Below the pieces are notes generated by a model that was given only the letters and a program-made list of their open reading frames with translations, was not told where the DNA came from and searched no databases. The translations under genes and the position numbers were made by a program. From NCBI RefSeq assembly GCF_011058215.1, contig NZ_JAALFG010000004.1:283385-347384 (forward strand): a stretch of 64,000 nt of DNA, written 5' to 3'. Every line of letters begins with the position of its first letter. The first letter of the stretch is position 1. This DNA is from Devosia aurantiaca (lineage in GTDB: Bacteria; Pseudomonadota; Alphaproteobacteria; Rhizobiales; Devosiaceae). Positions 1 to 9,941 of this stretch are shown in pieces.

Positions 1-750
1 TGGGGCTTTATCCCGACCGATCGCCACCTACTCGGGCCGATCAACGCCAGCGACACCATGTACCTGCTCGGAACCGACCGTCTCGGCCGCGATCTCCTGA
101 GTCGGGTGATCTATGGCACCCGCATCTCCATGTCGATCGGCCTCCTCGGCGTCATCATCAGCCTCTGCCTCGGCGTGACCCTGGGGTCGCTGGCCGGCTT
201 TTACGGCGGCATCGTCGACACGCTGATCGCCCGCGTCATCGAGGTCATTTCCTCAATGCCCACCATTCCCTTGTGGCTTGGGCTTGCCGCAGCCATCCCG
301 CTCACATGGTCACCGCTCACCGTCTATTTCGTCATTACCTTGATCGTGTCACTGTTCGGCTGGACCGGTCTCGCCAGAGAAGTTCGCGGTCGGTTCTATT
401 CGCTCCGCGGCGAGGACTTCGTCACTGCTGCAAAGCTCGACGGCTCGAGCGAGCGCCGCGTCATCTTCCGCCACATCCTGCCATCGCTGACCAGCCACAT
501 CCTCGCCGTCGTGACCCTCGCCTTGCCGACCATGATCGTGGCTGAAACGGCGCTGAGCTTCCTCGGCATCGGCCTTAAGGCGCCGATCGTTTCCTGGGGC
601 GTGCTGCTGCAGGAAGCGCAGAACGTGCGCACCATTGCCAATGCGCCTTGGCAGCTCGTCTGGCCCGCAGGCGCCGTGGTGATCACCGTGCTCGCCTACA
701 ACTTCCTGGGGGACGGCATGCGCGACGCCGCTGATCCCTATGAAAGCTGA
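1..750 (+). CDS. Opp/Dpp-type ABC transporter permease (DppC/OppC family), 5' truncated by window edge
   Basis: Inner-membrane permease of an oligopeptide-type ABC importer. The frame is open from base 1, so the N-terminus lies outside the window; about 249 residues are visible. Seen: the family N-terminal landmark LGTDRLGRDLLSRVIYG, several hydrophobic segments, and the EAA coupling loop (around AAKLDGSSERRVIFRHILPS) that contacts the ATPase, then a C-terminus ending in [12 protein letters not shown], typical of DppC/OppC. It overlaps the next gene by 11 bases, so the two are translationally coupled. In this family substrates may be peptides or oligosaccharides; the sugar-enzyme neighbours favour a carbohydrate here, which is inference. 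Confidence 0.93.
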   Translation, partial: WGFIPTDRHLLGPINASDTMYLLGTDRLGRDLLSRVIYGTRISMSIGLLGVIISLCLGVTLGSLAGFYGGIVDTLIARVIEVISSMPTIPLWLGLAAAIPLTWSPLTVYFVITLIVSLFGWTGLAREVRGRFYSLRGEDFVTAAKLDGSSERRVIFRHILPSLTSHILAVVTLALPTMIVAETALSFLGIGLKAPIVSWGVLLQEAQNVRTIANAPWQLVWPAGAVVITVLAYNFLGDGMRDAADPYES

Positions 751-2482
751 CACTATGACCAAACCCGATCTGGGCACCGAAGGCGAGACCCGGGACGATG
801 TCGCGCTCAGCGTCGAGAACCTGAGCCTCGACTTCAAGCTGCGCACCGAAATCCTTCACGCCGCTCGCGATGTGAGCTTCAAGCTACGCCGCGGCAAGAC
901 CCTATGCCTCGTCGGCGAAAGCGGTTCGGGCAAGAGCGTCACCGCGCGTGCCCTGATGCGCATCATCGACAGCAACGGCATCATCGCCAATGGCCGCATC
1001 CTCCTCGATGATCCCAAGGGCAAGATCGACATCGCCCAGCTCGATGAGCGCAGCAAGGACTTGCTGGCCATCCGCGGCGGCCGCATCGGCCTGATCTTCC
1101 AGGAGCCGATGAGCTCGCTCTCCCCAGTGCATACCATCGGGTCGCAGATCATCGAGGCACTGCGCCTCCACCGCAATATGAGCAAGGCCGAAGCGCGCGC
1201 CGAAACAATCGAGCTCTTGCGTCAGGTTGAAATCCCCAACCCCGACAAGATGATCGATCGCTATACGTTCGAATTCTCGGGCGGCATGCGGCAGCGCGCC
1301 ATGATCGCCATGGCACTCTCGGCCAATCCGGAAATCCTTATAGCCGACGAGCCCACCACCGCGCTCGACGTTACCACCCAGGCGGAAATCCTCGACCTCA
1401 TCAAGCGGCTGCAAGTCAGCCGCGGCATGGCCATGCTGCTGATTACCCATGACATGGGCGTCGTCGCCGAAGTCGCCGACGAAGTGGCGGTCATGCATTA
1501 CGGCCGCATCGTTGAATTCGGCAGCGTCGACGACATCTTCTATGAGCCCAAGCACGACTATACCAAGCGGCTGCTCAATTCGACGGTCAAGCTCGAGCAG
1601 AACCGCCGGTCCACCAAACGCGACAGCGAGGTCGGCACCGGCAAGGTCATCCTATCCGCCAGGAACCTCTCCAAGCTTTACGGTGCATCGACAGCCTGGT
1701 TCGGTGGCAGCACCCACGCCATCAAGGCCGTCGATGATGTGAGCTTCGATCTCCATGCCGGAGAAAACCTCGGCATCGTGGGCGAGAGCGGCTCGGGCAA
1801 GACCACTCTCGGCCGCATGCTGCTGCGCATCATCGAACCAACGTCAGGCTCTGTGATGTTCAACGGCGACAATGGTCCGCTGGACGTGACCAAGCTCAGC
1901 AAGCGCCAGTTGCGCGACTATTACAGCGAAGTGCGGCTGGTGTTTCAGGACCCCTTTGCCTCCCTCAACCCGCGCATGACCGTCCGCGACATCGTCGGCG
2001 ATCCGCTGCGGGTCACCAAGAAAATCGGGGGCAAGGCGCTCGACGATCGCGTCTGCGAACTGCTCTCGCTCGTCGGCCTCGACCCGTCGACACGCGAGCG
2101 CTACCCGCACGCCTTTTCCGGCGGCCAACGCCAGCGCATCGGCATCGCCCGCTCCTTGGCGCTCGATCCCAAGATCATCATCGCCGACGAGGCGACAGCC
2201 GCGCTCGACGTTTCCATTCGCTCGCAGGTGCTCGATCTCCTGCTCGATATTCAGAAGCGCCTGGGCCTGAGCTTTGTCTTCATCTCGCACGATATTTCGG
2301 TGGTTCGCTACTTCTGCGATCGCGTCGGCGTCATGCATCGCGGCAAGCTCGTCGAAATCGGACCGACCGAAGAAATCTGCACCGCGCCGAAGCAGCTTTA
2401 CACGCAGAGCCTGATCTCTGCCGTTCCCAACCCCGATCCCCGCAACAAGCGCATGCTGCACCGCACGCGCTTCAAGGATTGA
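740..2482 (+). CDS. ABC transporter ATP-binding protein, fused OppD-OppF type (two nucleotide-binding domains)
   Basis: Energises the upstream permease. 580 residues with two complete ATPase halves. The first has Walker A GESGSGKS (residues 59-66), signature FSGGMRQR and Walker [13 protein letters not shown]; the second has Walker A GESGSGKT (about 342-349), signature FSGGQRQR and Walker [13 protein letters not shown]. Each half is followed by the Opp/Dpp C-terminal extension. E. coli encodes these as two genes (oppD, oppF); the single-chain form is common in Rhizobiales carbohydrate-type Opp systems. The start at 740 overlaps the permease stop; an ATG at 755 (MTKPDL) is an alternative that leaves both domains intact. 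Confidence 0.93.
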   Translation: MKADTMTKPDLGTEGETRDDVALSVENLSLDFKLRTEILHAARDVSFKLRRGKTLCLVGESGSGKSVTARALMRIIDSNGIIANGRILLDDPKGKIDIAQLDERSKDLLAIRGGRIGLIFQEPMSSLSPVHTIGSQIIEALRLHRNMSKAEARAETIELLRQVEIPNPDKMIDRYTFEFSGGMRQRAMIAMALSANPEILIADEPTTALDVTTQAEILDLIKRLQVSRGMAMLLITHDMGVVAEVADEVAVMHYGRIVEFGSVDDIFYEPKHDYTKRLLNSTVKLEQNRRSTKRDSEVGTGKVILSARNLSKLYGASTAWFGGSTHAIKAVDDVSFDLHAGENLGIVGESGSGKTTLGRMLLRIIEPTSGSVMFNGDNGPLDVTKLSKRQLRDYYSEVRLVFQDPFASLNPRMTVRDIVGDPLRVTKKIGGKALDDRVCELLSLVGLDPSTRERYPHAFSGGQRQRIGIARSLALDPKIIIADEATAALDVSIRSQVLDLLLDIQKRLGLSFVFISHDISVVRYFCDRVGVMHRGKLVEIGPTEEICTAPKQLYTQSLISAVPNPDPRNKRMLHRTRFKD

Positions 2483-2492
2483 AAGAAGTCCC

Positions 2493-3278
2493 GTGCCTAA
2501 GTTTGCAGCCAACCTCTCGTTTCTCTACCAGGATCTGCCGTTCCTCGATCGCTTCGCTCAAGCGGCCAAGGACGGGTTCGGCGCGGTGGAATATGTTTCG
2601 CCCTACGAGTTCGACAAAGCCGAAGTCGCCGATACTCTCAAGCAAGCGGGCATCGTCCAGGCCCTTTTCAACCTGCCCGCTGGCAACTGGGGGGCCGGCG
2701 AGCGTGGCATCGGCTGTCTGCCCGATCGCGTGGAGGAATTCCGGCAGGGCGTCGACAAAGCCATCGACTATGCCCGTGAGCTCGACTGCAAGACAGTCAA
2801 TTGCCTGGCCGGCCTCGCACCTGACGGTTCCAACAGCGCAGCGCTCGACCGGACGCTGATCGACAATCTTAACTACGCCGCACCCCGCCTTGCGGATGCC
2901 GGCATCGACCTCGTGATCGAGCCGATCAACCGCCGCGACATGCCGACCTTTCACCTCGCGACTACGGATCATGCCGAAGCCATCATGGCCGAGGTCACCT
3001 CGCCCAACCTCAAGATCCAGTACGATTTCTACCACATGCAGATCATGCAGGGTGACCTCGTCCCGACCTTCGAGCGGCTGCTGGACCGCATCGGCCATGT
3101 ACAGATCGCCGACAATCCGGGCCGCAACGAGCCCGGCACCGGCGAGATCAACTACAACTTCATCTTCGCCGCTCTCGATCGCCTTGGTTACTCGGGCTGG
3201 GTCGGCTGCGAATACAAGCCCAGCGCCGGCACCTCAGAGGGCCTTGGCTGGATGAACCCATACCGCAAGGAGCGCTGA
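2493..3278 (+). CDS. hyi: hydroxypyruvate isomerase family protein (Hyi/OtnI type TIM barrel)
   Basis: 261 residues, the usual size for Hyi. Interconverts hydroxypyruvate and tartronate semialdehyde; the paralogue OtnI acts on 2-oxo-tetronates and cannot be separated by eye. Seen: N-terminus PKFAANLSFLYQDLPFLDRF, metal-site segment VIEPINRRDMP (Glu), QYDFYHMQIMQGD and the C-terminal VGCEYKP (Glu). The start is a GTG eleven bases after the ATPase stop; no earlier start fits the family N-terminus. The gene lies 3 bases before a tartronate-semialdehyde-reductase-type gene, which supports a hydroxypyruvate/tartronate-semialdehyde step. Confidence 0.88.
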   Translation: MPKFAANLSFLYQDLPFLDRFAQAAKDGFGAVEYVSPYEFDKAEVADTLKQAGIVQALFNLPAGNWGAGERGIGCLPDRVEEFRQGVDKAIDYARELDCKTVNCLAGLAPDGSNSAALDRTLIDNLNYAAPRLADAGIDLVIEPINRRDMPTFHLATTDHAEAIMAEVTSPNLKIQYDFYHMQIMQGDLVPTFERLLDRIGHVQIADNPGRNEPGTGEINYNFIFAALDRLGYSGWVGCEYKPSAGTSEGLGWMNPYRKER

Positions 3279-3281
3279 GCC

Positions 3282-4154
3282 ATGAAAATAGGTTTTATCG
3301 GACTGGGCGTCATGGGGCGCCCGATGGCTGGCCACCTGATCGCTGCCGGACATGACGTCGCCATCAATCGCGTCAAACCGGTGTCGCAATTTCTGGTAGA
3401 GCAGGGGGCCAAGGCCGCCGAAAGCGCGCAGGCCGCCGTCACCGACGCCGAAGTCGTCATCCTCATGCTGCCCGATACGCCGGACGTCGAGAACATTCTC
3501 TTCGGCAAGGACGGCATCGTCGACGCCCTCAGGCCCGGGACCCTCGTCATCGACATGAGCTCGATCTCCCCGGTCGCCACCAAGGAGTTTGCTGAAAAGG
3601 TAAAAGCCAAAGGCTGCGACTATCTCGACGCGCCCGTTTCCGGCGGCGAGGTCGGCGCCAAGAATGCTGCATTGACCATCATGGTCGGCGGCAGCGAAGA
3701 AGCCTTCGCCCGCGCGCTACCGCTCTTCGAAAAGATGGGCAAGAACATCAACCGCGTCGGCGAGGTCGGCGATGGCCAGACGGCAAAGGTCGCCAATCAG
3801 ATCATCGTCGGCCTCACCATCCAGGCGGTCGCCGAAGCCCTGCTCTTCGCCAAGAAGGCCGGCGCGGATCCGAGCAAAGTTCGCGAAGCGCTGATGGGCG
3901 GCTTTGCCGCGTCGCGCATCCTCGAAGTGCATGGCGACCGCATGAACAAGCGTACCTTCGATCCCGGCTTCCGCTTGCGCCTTCACCGTAAGGATCTGAC
4001 GCTGGCGCTCGACGCCGCGCGAAGCCTCGATCTCGCGCTGCCCAACACCGCCTCGACCGCCCAATTGATGTCCGCCGCGCTGGCGCAGGGCGATGGCGAC
4101 AAGGATCATTCCGGCCTGATCCGCACGCTCGAGACGCTTTCAGCCACCAGCTGA
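3282..4154 (+). CDS. 2-hydroxy-3-oxopropionate (tartronate semialdehyde) reductase family, 3-hydroxyisobutyrate dehydrogenase superfamily
   Basis: NAD(P)H-dependent beta-hydroxyacid dehydrogenase, 290 residues, full length. The N-terminal Rossmann motif GFIGLGVMGRPMAGHL, the substrate-binding segment DAPVSGGEVGA and the catalytic-lysine region GDGQTAKVANQIIVG are all present. In the GarR/GlxR branch it reduces tartronate semialdehyde to D-glycerate, which matches the adjacent hydroxypyruvate isomerase and the glycerate 2-kinase at 10.7-12.0 kb. Sequence alone cannot exclude another beta-hydroxyacid substrate such as a four-carbon LtnD-type acid. Confidence 0.87.
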   Translation: MKIGFIGLGVMGRPMAGHLIAAGHDVAINRVKPVSQFLVEQGAKAAESAQAAVTDAEVVILMLPDTPDVENILFGKDGIVDALRPGTLVIDMSSISPVATKEFAEKVKAKGCDYLDAPVSGGEVGAKNAALTIMVGGSEEAFARALPLFEKMGKNINRVGEVGDGQTAKVANQIIVGLTIQAVAEALLFAKKAGADPSKVREALMGGFAASRILEVHGDRMNKRTFDPGFRLRLHRKDLTLALDAARSLDLALPNTASTAQLMSAALAQGDGDKDHSGLIRTLETLSATS

Positions 4155-4181
4155 CATCGCTCGCCCTTTGACAATTCATTG

Positions 4182-4200
4182 ATGGCGTCCCGGACGCCAT
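4182..4200. promoter_or_regulatory. 19-bp palindrome upstream of the GH42 gene
   Basis: ATGGCGTCC-C-GGACGCCAT, two perfect 9-base arms around one central base, placed 27 bases before the start of the glycoside hydrolase gene. There is no T-run after it, so it reads more like a protein-binding site than a terminator, although an RNA hairpin between the two genes is possible. A TTGACAATT string lies just upstream (about 4169-4177). Confidence 0.4.
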
Positions 4201-4227
4201 GCGCTCGCACTTTATCTGGAGTCCGCC

Positions 4228-6328
4228 ATGCCGCTCGATCGTTTGCCCAAAGTGCCCTATGGCGCCGTCTACTTCCGCAAGTCCAATCCTCCCAAGGAAG
4301 ACTGGGCGCGGGACTATGGCGTCGCGGCAGAAGACGGGCTCAACGTCTTCCGCCACTGGTTCATGTGGTCGGCCATCGAGCGCGCACCGGGCAAGTATGA
4401 CTGGGACGATTTCGACCGCCAACTCGATCTGGCTGCCGAAAACGGCCTCGTGACCGTGGTCGCCGAAATGACCTCCACCACCCCCGATTGGGCCTATCGG
4501 AAATTTCCCCAGGCTCGCCAGCTTCGAGCCGACGGAACCGAGCTACGGGTAGGCATGGGCCCCAGCGCATCGGTCGGCGGTTTCTCCCACAACAGCCGGC
4601 ACCGGCGCGCTGACCTACAACTGCCCCGAGGTCAAGCAAGCGGTCGGCGCCTTCCTCACCGCGATGGCCCAGCGCTACAAAGGCCATCCGGGCCTCCTCG
4701 GCTATGACATCTGGAACGAGGTCAACTACGCTGCCGACATCGACTTCAACGAGTTCACCAAGGCCGCCTATCGCAAGTGGCTCGAGGAGAAATATGGCGA
4801 TCTCGAAACCCTGAGCCAGGCCTGGTACCGCTATTCCTACGCCGAATGGGACGACATCGAGCCCCCGCACGAGGTTGTGCCCTATGCCGAAAACCTCGAT
4901 TGGCTCGAATTCAAGCGCCAGCATTACTATGCCGACATGCAGTGGAAGATCGACACCATCCGCGCCGTCGACCAGGACTGCCTGATCGCCGCCCACGGCG
5001 TCGCCGGCGCCATCCAGCATATGACCTCCTTCGGCAGCGACGACTGGCTGGCCGCCTCAAAAGTTGAGCTTTATGGCCTCACCTGGGTGCCGAGCCGCCG
5101 CGGCTTCAAGCCCTGGCAGAACTTCTTCGGCCCCGATCTCACCCGCTCCGCGGCGCGCGGCAAGAAGTGGTGGCATGCCGAACGTCCCGGTGGCCCGCTC
5201 TGGCTGCAGCCGCAGGTCCTCGGTCATGAAAAGGAAGACGGCCGCGTCATGGAGCCCGAGGATATCCGGCTCCTGACCATGACCTCCTTCTCCGCCGGCG
5301 CCAGCGGCGTCCTCAACCTCCGCTATCGGCCGCTGCTCGATGGCCCGCTCTTTGGCGCCTTCGGTTCATACGGCATGGACGGCAGCCGCACGCCGCGCTC
5401 CGACATGGCCAGCGCCATAGCCAAATGGGCCAATGACGATGCGCAAAAACCGCTCTTCGCCGCCAAGCCCGTCCAGGGCGATATCGGCATCCTCGTCATC
5501 CCCGAAGCGCAGGCCTGGGATTACCTCCTCAACCACAAGCACATGCCCGATACCTACAAGGACGCCATGTTCGGCGCCTATCGCGGCTTTTTCGACAACG
5601 GCATCCAGGCCGACTGGGTGCATATCGAGGACATCGCCAAATACAAGCGCCTCTATGCGCCCTATCCCATAAGCATGAAGGCCGAAACGGCCCAGGCGCT
5701 GGCCAAATGGGTGGAGCAGGGCGGCATTCTCATCTCCGAAGCCACGCCCGGCTATTTCGGCGACCGCGGCAAGGTCGGTACGGTGCAGCCCCATAACGGC
5801 CTCGACAAGGTCTTTGGCGTCCGCGAGGACGAGGTCGAGTTCATGCCCGATCTAGGCCACCTCATCTCCTTCGACTTCGGTGGCCTAACCGTCCGCGGCG
5901 GCGGCTTCCTCCAATCCTATCGCCTCGAAGGCGCCACCGAACGCGGACGCTTCGCCGATGGCCGGCTGGCCGTCGCCGAGCACAGCTACGGCTCGGGCAA
6001 GACCCTGCTTGTCGGCACCAATCCCGGCATCGCCTATTTCAAGAGCAGCGAAGAGGCCAACAAGGCCTATTTCAAAGCCGTGCTGGAATGGACCGGCACA
6101 CGCCAACGCGTCTTCCTCTCCGACAATCGCCTCCAGGCCCGGCTGCACGAAGACGGCGGCCGCAAAACCCTTTGGGTGCTGAACCCGCTGCGCAAGGCAG
6201 TGTCCGTCGACGTATCGGTGGACGGAAGCGCCATCAGCGCGGCAAAAACATTCTGGGGCGAACCGGCCAGTGGCGGCAATATCTCGGTGCCGCCCCGCGA
6301 TGTCGTCATCGTCGAACTGCAACGCTGA
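4228..6328 (+). pseudogene. beta-galactosidase-like glycoside hydrolase (GH42), reading frame broken near 4594
   Basis: About 700 residues when the two frames are joined, the normal size for a GH42 beta-galactosidase. Frame 1 (4228 to about 4594) gives the TIM-barrel start with GLNVFRHWFMWSAIERAPGKYDW; the second frame continues with TYNCPEVKQAVGAF, the acid/base motif GYDIWNEVNY, the likely nucleophile in HAERPGGPLW, then a trimerisation-like Rossmann domain and a beta-sandwich tail. One extra base (or two missing) near CACAACAGCCGG breaks the frame. ATG at 4228 has a GGAG about 9 bases upstream. It probably splits a terminal galactose or related sugar from an imported oligosaccharide. The break is more likely a sequence error than decay, since both halves are fully conserved. 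Confidence 0.82.
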
Positions 6329-6335
6329 CAAAATA

Positions 6336-6361
6336 GGGCGCGGCCTGAGAAAGCCGCGCCC
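6336..6361. terminator. GC-rich hairpin between convergent genes
   Basis: GGGCGCGGC and GCCGCGCCC form a perfect 9-bp stem with an 8-base loop, 7 bases after the GH42 stop and 20 bases before the end of the convergent regulator gene. There is only a weak T-rich tail, so it is a likely bidirectional terminator by position. Confidence 0.6.
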
Positions 6362-6381
6362 CTCAAATCTCTGCCCAAGCT

Positions 6382-6846
6382 TTAGTGGGCGCGAGCGTCC
6401 CAGTGGCTGGTCGATTTGCGGCAGGCGAGCAGATGATAGCGCATCCTGTCGCGGGCCCGGTCGGGGTCGCCGGCAACGATTGCCTCGTAAACCGCGCGAT
6501 GTTGCTCGTTGATCGCCGCCATCTTCTCGGCGGTGCGAAGCCCCGAAGTGGTGCGGGCCAGAAGCATGCCGCCGAAAATGCTTTCGCGAACGGCCGAGAT
6601 GGCGCTCACATAAAAATCGTTGTGCGAGGCACGGGCGACGCAAAGGTGAAAATCGAAATCCTGCGTCAGCCCAGCATCCTTGCGCACGTCCACTTCTTCG
6701 AGCGTCCGCACCACATCGGCCAGGCGGATCAGGTCGTCGCCATTGCGGTGTCGCGCCGCGGCGGCCGCAGCCTCGCCCTCGATGCCGATGCGGAATTCGA
6801 AGCAGTACCGGCCTGAAGTCGGCCAATCCCCTGTGCTTAGAACCAT
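6382..6846 (-). pseudogene. FCD-domain regulator remnant lacking its winged-helix domain (FadR/GntR family)
   Basis: About 155 residues that match only the ligand-binding FCD half of FadR-subfamily GntR regulators: FEFRIGIEGEAAAAAARHR, DFDFHLCVARASHN (metal-ligand Asp/His region) and HRAVYEAIVAGDPDRARDRMRYHL. The roughly 70-residue N-terminal winged helix is absent, and the 95 bases up to the next gene cannot hold it in any frame. The paralogue immediately upstream keeps its DNA-binding domain. It is either a deletion remnant or an effector-binding-only protein. The start at 6846 is arbitrary. Confidence 0.65.
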
Positions 6847-6941
6847 GACGCTGCTCCTCCTCAGGCGTCGTGACAAAACGCGGTCAGCTTTCACCATTTT
6901 CATCTCGAATGGTAGATCGCTTTTCGCAAGACGCGACTTTG

Positions 6942-7668
6942 TTATCCCTTAAACATCCTGGCGCTGGCCCACTGCAGATGCTCCTTCATCGCAGCTCGCG
7001 CAGCACCATCGTCCCGCTTCGCGATGGCGGCATAGACTGCGCGGTGGTGCTTTCCGACCGTGCTTCGGAAATCGGCGCTATCGGCGGAAAAATTCCAGAT
7101 CAGGCTCATTCCCATCATCATGTGCTCGCGCAGCGAACTCAGCGAGTTGATGAAAAACGGATTGCCCGTGGCCGCCGCAACGGCAAGGTGAAAGTCGAAA
7201 TCGTCCTGGGGGCGGTCGGATAGGGGCTTCTTGTCATCTAACCGGGCGAGCACCGAAGCGATGGCGCCCAGCTGCGCTTCCGTTCGGTTCAAGGCCGCCG
7301 CAGCGGCGATCTCGCCTTCCATGCCTTCGCGGAACGAAGCAAAGGCGGTGATATCGGCAAAGCTCGAAATTGCTGGAAACGCGACCTGGCTCGGCGCGAC
7401 GTCCCGTCCGTCGATCGGCTCGAGCACGAAGCTGCCGGAGCCTTGGCGAGACTGGATCAAACCATCGTCGCGCAACCGCGCCAGCGCCTGGCGAATGACG
7501 GGGCGCGACATGCCAAAGCGGCGAGCCAGTTCGGTTTCCGACGGTAGGCGGGAGCGGGGCGACCAGCTTCCGTCCTCGATCAGCGCCCGCATCTGCGTGC
7601 GTATGCGCCACCTCGGCCAGCCGTTGGCCTTGTTCGATCACGAAGGACGGACGCTCCTCAATCGCCAT
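6942..7668 (-). pseudogene. FadR-subfamily GntR transcriptional regulator, reading frame broken near 7604
   Basis: N-terminal residues MAIEERPSFVIEQGQRLAEV lie in one frame and the remainder in another, starting RALIEDGSWSPRSRLPSETE. Joined, the protein is about 240 residues: winged helix (ELARRFGMSRPVIRQALARLRDDGLIQSRQGSGSFV), then FCD domain (EGMEGEIAAAAAL, DDFDFHLAVAAATGN, HHRAVYAAI). Start ATG 7668 has GGAAG seven bases upstream. Such regulators usually bind short palindromes near their own promoter and respond to carboxylic or sugar acids. It faces the GHL6 gene, and a TTGACAA dyad lies between them, so it is the probable local regulator (inference). Confidence 0.8.
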
Positions 7669-7839
7669 TGCGGTGACTTCCATGCCGGTGAGCCGAAACG
7701 ATCCAAGCAGTCTACACCGCCGCAATTACAAGTGACAATAGGTTGTTTGTTTCGTGAAATTTGTCAGGCCCGTGCGCTGCGGCACTGACAAGAAAAGCGT
7801 AGCCACAATCTCTAAACCCGAAACGCAGACTTGACAAAG

Positions 7840-7858
7840 TTGACAATTAAGTTGTCAA
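7840..7858. promoter_or_regulatory. TTGACAA dyad, candidate GntR-family operator
   Basis: TTGACAATTAAGTTGTCAA: perfect 7-base arms with a 5-base AT-rich centre, 30 bases before the GTG start of the GHL6 gene. Another TTGACA lies at 7831. Further TGACAA or TTGTCA copies occur at about 7733, 7760 and 7786 in the 219-base region between the divergent regulator and hydrolase genes. FadR-type proteins bind short palindromes of this size; which protein binds is inference. Confidence 0.45.
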
Positions 7859-7887
7859 AGTTGGATGCAGTAATGGGGAGGTGTTCA

Positions 7888-9941
7888 GTGAAAAACGGCG
7901 CGCCGGAAGACGTTAAGGCTGGAGCACGATGGTGGATCGACGAGCCGGTCCGCATGGCGCTGTTTCTCTATAACCAATATCAGGCACCCGTCGATACCGA
8001 CGCCTTCGTGCAAAAGCTCGTCGATCTCCATGTCAACGCGGTCGTTCTGCCCACCGCTGGCATCGCCGCCTTTTACCCCACCGAAGTCCCGTTCCACGTC
8101 CGCGCCCCGTCGCTGCCGGAAGGCCGCGATCTGGTCGGAGAAATTGTCGAAAAGGCTCATGCCAAGGGCATCCGAGTCGTTGGTCGCTTCGAGTGGACGG
8201 TCAATCAGGACAAGTCGCTGATCGAAGCGCATCCGGACTGGGTGCAGCGCGATCCGGAGGGCAATTCGCCGCTCTGGAACGACACGCATCTGATGTGCGT
8301 CAATGGCGGCTACATGCAGGAGCACATCTTCAAGGTCATGGACGAAGCGCTGACGCGCTTTCCGCTCGATGGCATGTTCTTCAACTATGGCGGCGGCCAG
8401 CGCACCGCCTTCGGACCTTGTCAGTGCGACAATTGCCAGCGCCTCTATCACGAAAAATACGGCAAGGACCTGCCTCTCAAGCCCGACCCCGACTACCTCG
8501 AATTCATGGGCGAATGCGCTGCAAAGCTCGCGGCCAGGATCAAGGCCTTTGCCAAGAGCAAGAACCCTTCCATCAATTTCATGGTTGGGCGCGAAGCGGA
8601 TTCCACCAATTCCGAAACCCATGGCGCGCCGGTCGCCGAGGCCCATGCCTTCTGGCTCTATGACGCAAGCGAGACGGTCAACCGCTACCGGGCGGCCTAT
8701 CCCGACCGCATGTCCTTCAACAACGACTCGGCTTTCCTCGATGGCCGCTGGCGCTACGCCCACCGTTCGGCGCCGGAAGGGGAAATCCGCGGCTTCCAGA
8801 ACATGGCTAATGGGGCAGGGCCCTACCTTTTCGTCAATGGCAACCATGAGCAGTTCGACCGCAACGGCGAAAAGGGCGCGCTGCCGGCCTTCACCTTCCA
8901 TCGCAACAACGAAGACCTTTACGTCCGCCAGGAAAACGCCGCGCGCGTGCTCTTGATCGACACGCCACGTCCGACACTGACGCAACTGCTGATGTTCTAC
9001 GGCACCCAGGGCGAGAACGAAGGACTGCCGCCCGGCAATGGCGGCTTCGGCTACCGCGACAGCACCGAACTCGGCAGCGGTAGCGAGAACCACAATACCG
9101 CCATGTCCGGCTTTTTCCGGCTCCTAACGGAACACCACATCCCCTTCGTGCTGTCGAAGGACCTGAGCTGGATCGACAGCGACCCTCAACGCTACGATCT
9201 GGTCATTTCGAGCAAGGGCGCCCCGCCCGAACTGGATGCCTATCTCAAGAAGGGCGGGCGCGTTCTGGCCGCCGGCGCCACGAGGCCGGACCTCGACCTG
9301 CCACCGACGGTCAAGCTCTGGAAGCGCAAGGAGACTCTCGCATCCTACTGGCGCGTCCGCGACCATGACCTACTGCCGTCGCTCCGCGATGCCGATCTCA
9401 TGTTCTTCTATAGCGACTACCTCGAGCTCGAGAGTCCGGGCGCGGCGCTGACGCTGGTGCCCCGCACCAAGGTCAATCCCATGGAAATGGTGGGCGAGGG
9501 CCTCCATGACACCGATAAGCCTGGCCTTCATCTTGCCGACTACGGCCAGGGGCGCCTGGCCTATCTGCCTTGGGATCTGGGCGACCTCTACTATCGCGCG
9601 AGCGCCGTCCACCATGCGTCGCTCTTCAGCGATCTCGTCGATCATCTTCTGCCGCACGGCCGGCAGATCCGCAGCAATGCCCACCCAATGGTGCAGATCA
9701 CCCTGCAGCAACAGCGACACCGCAACAGGACATTGGTCCATTTCGTCAATCTTTCTGGGGGTCGCAGGTTGCCTACCACCCGGCCATCCCCATGGGCGCC
9801 ATCGAGGTCCAGGTTCAGGGCAAATTTGCCGATGCAAGGATGGCCAGCACGGGTCGCGGCTTGTCAGTGCGTCGCGCCGACGGCTACACCACGTTCACCT
9901 TGCCGCAACTCGATACCTATGACGTGGTCGTACTTTCATGA
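7888..9941 (+). pseudogene. GHL6-like hypothetical glycoside hydrolase, reading frame broken near 9762
   Basis: About 684 residues after joining frames. The N-terminal barrel resembles hypothetical glycosyl hydrolase family 6 (GHL6): WIDEPVRMALFLYNQY, GIRVVGRFEWTVNQDKSLIEAHPDWVQRD, FPLDGMFFNYGG and a Cys pair in FGPCQCDNCQRLY. A trimerisation-like domain follows (YDLVISSKGAPPELDAYLKKGGRVL). The frame shifts in the G5 run of CTGGGGGTC; the downstream frame completes with AYHPAIPMGAIEVQVQGKF and ends at 9941. GTG 7888 is chosen because GGGGAGG precedes it at normal spacing. The enzymatic activity of GHL6 proteins is not established; the context suggests an oligosaccharide or glycoside substrate. 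Confidence 0.72.

Noticed and set aside
5885..6826. 313-residue minus-strand frame spanning the GH42 tail and the FCD remnant
   Set aside because: Out of frame with the FCD motifs and antisense to GH42; could not supply the missing winged helix.
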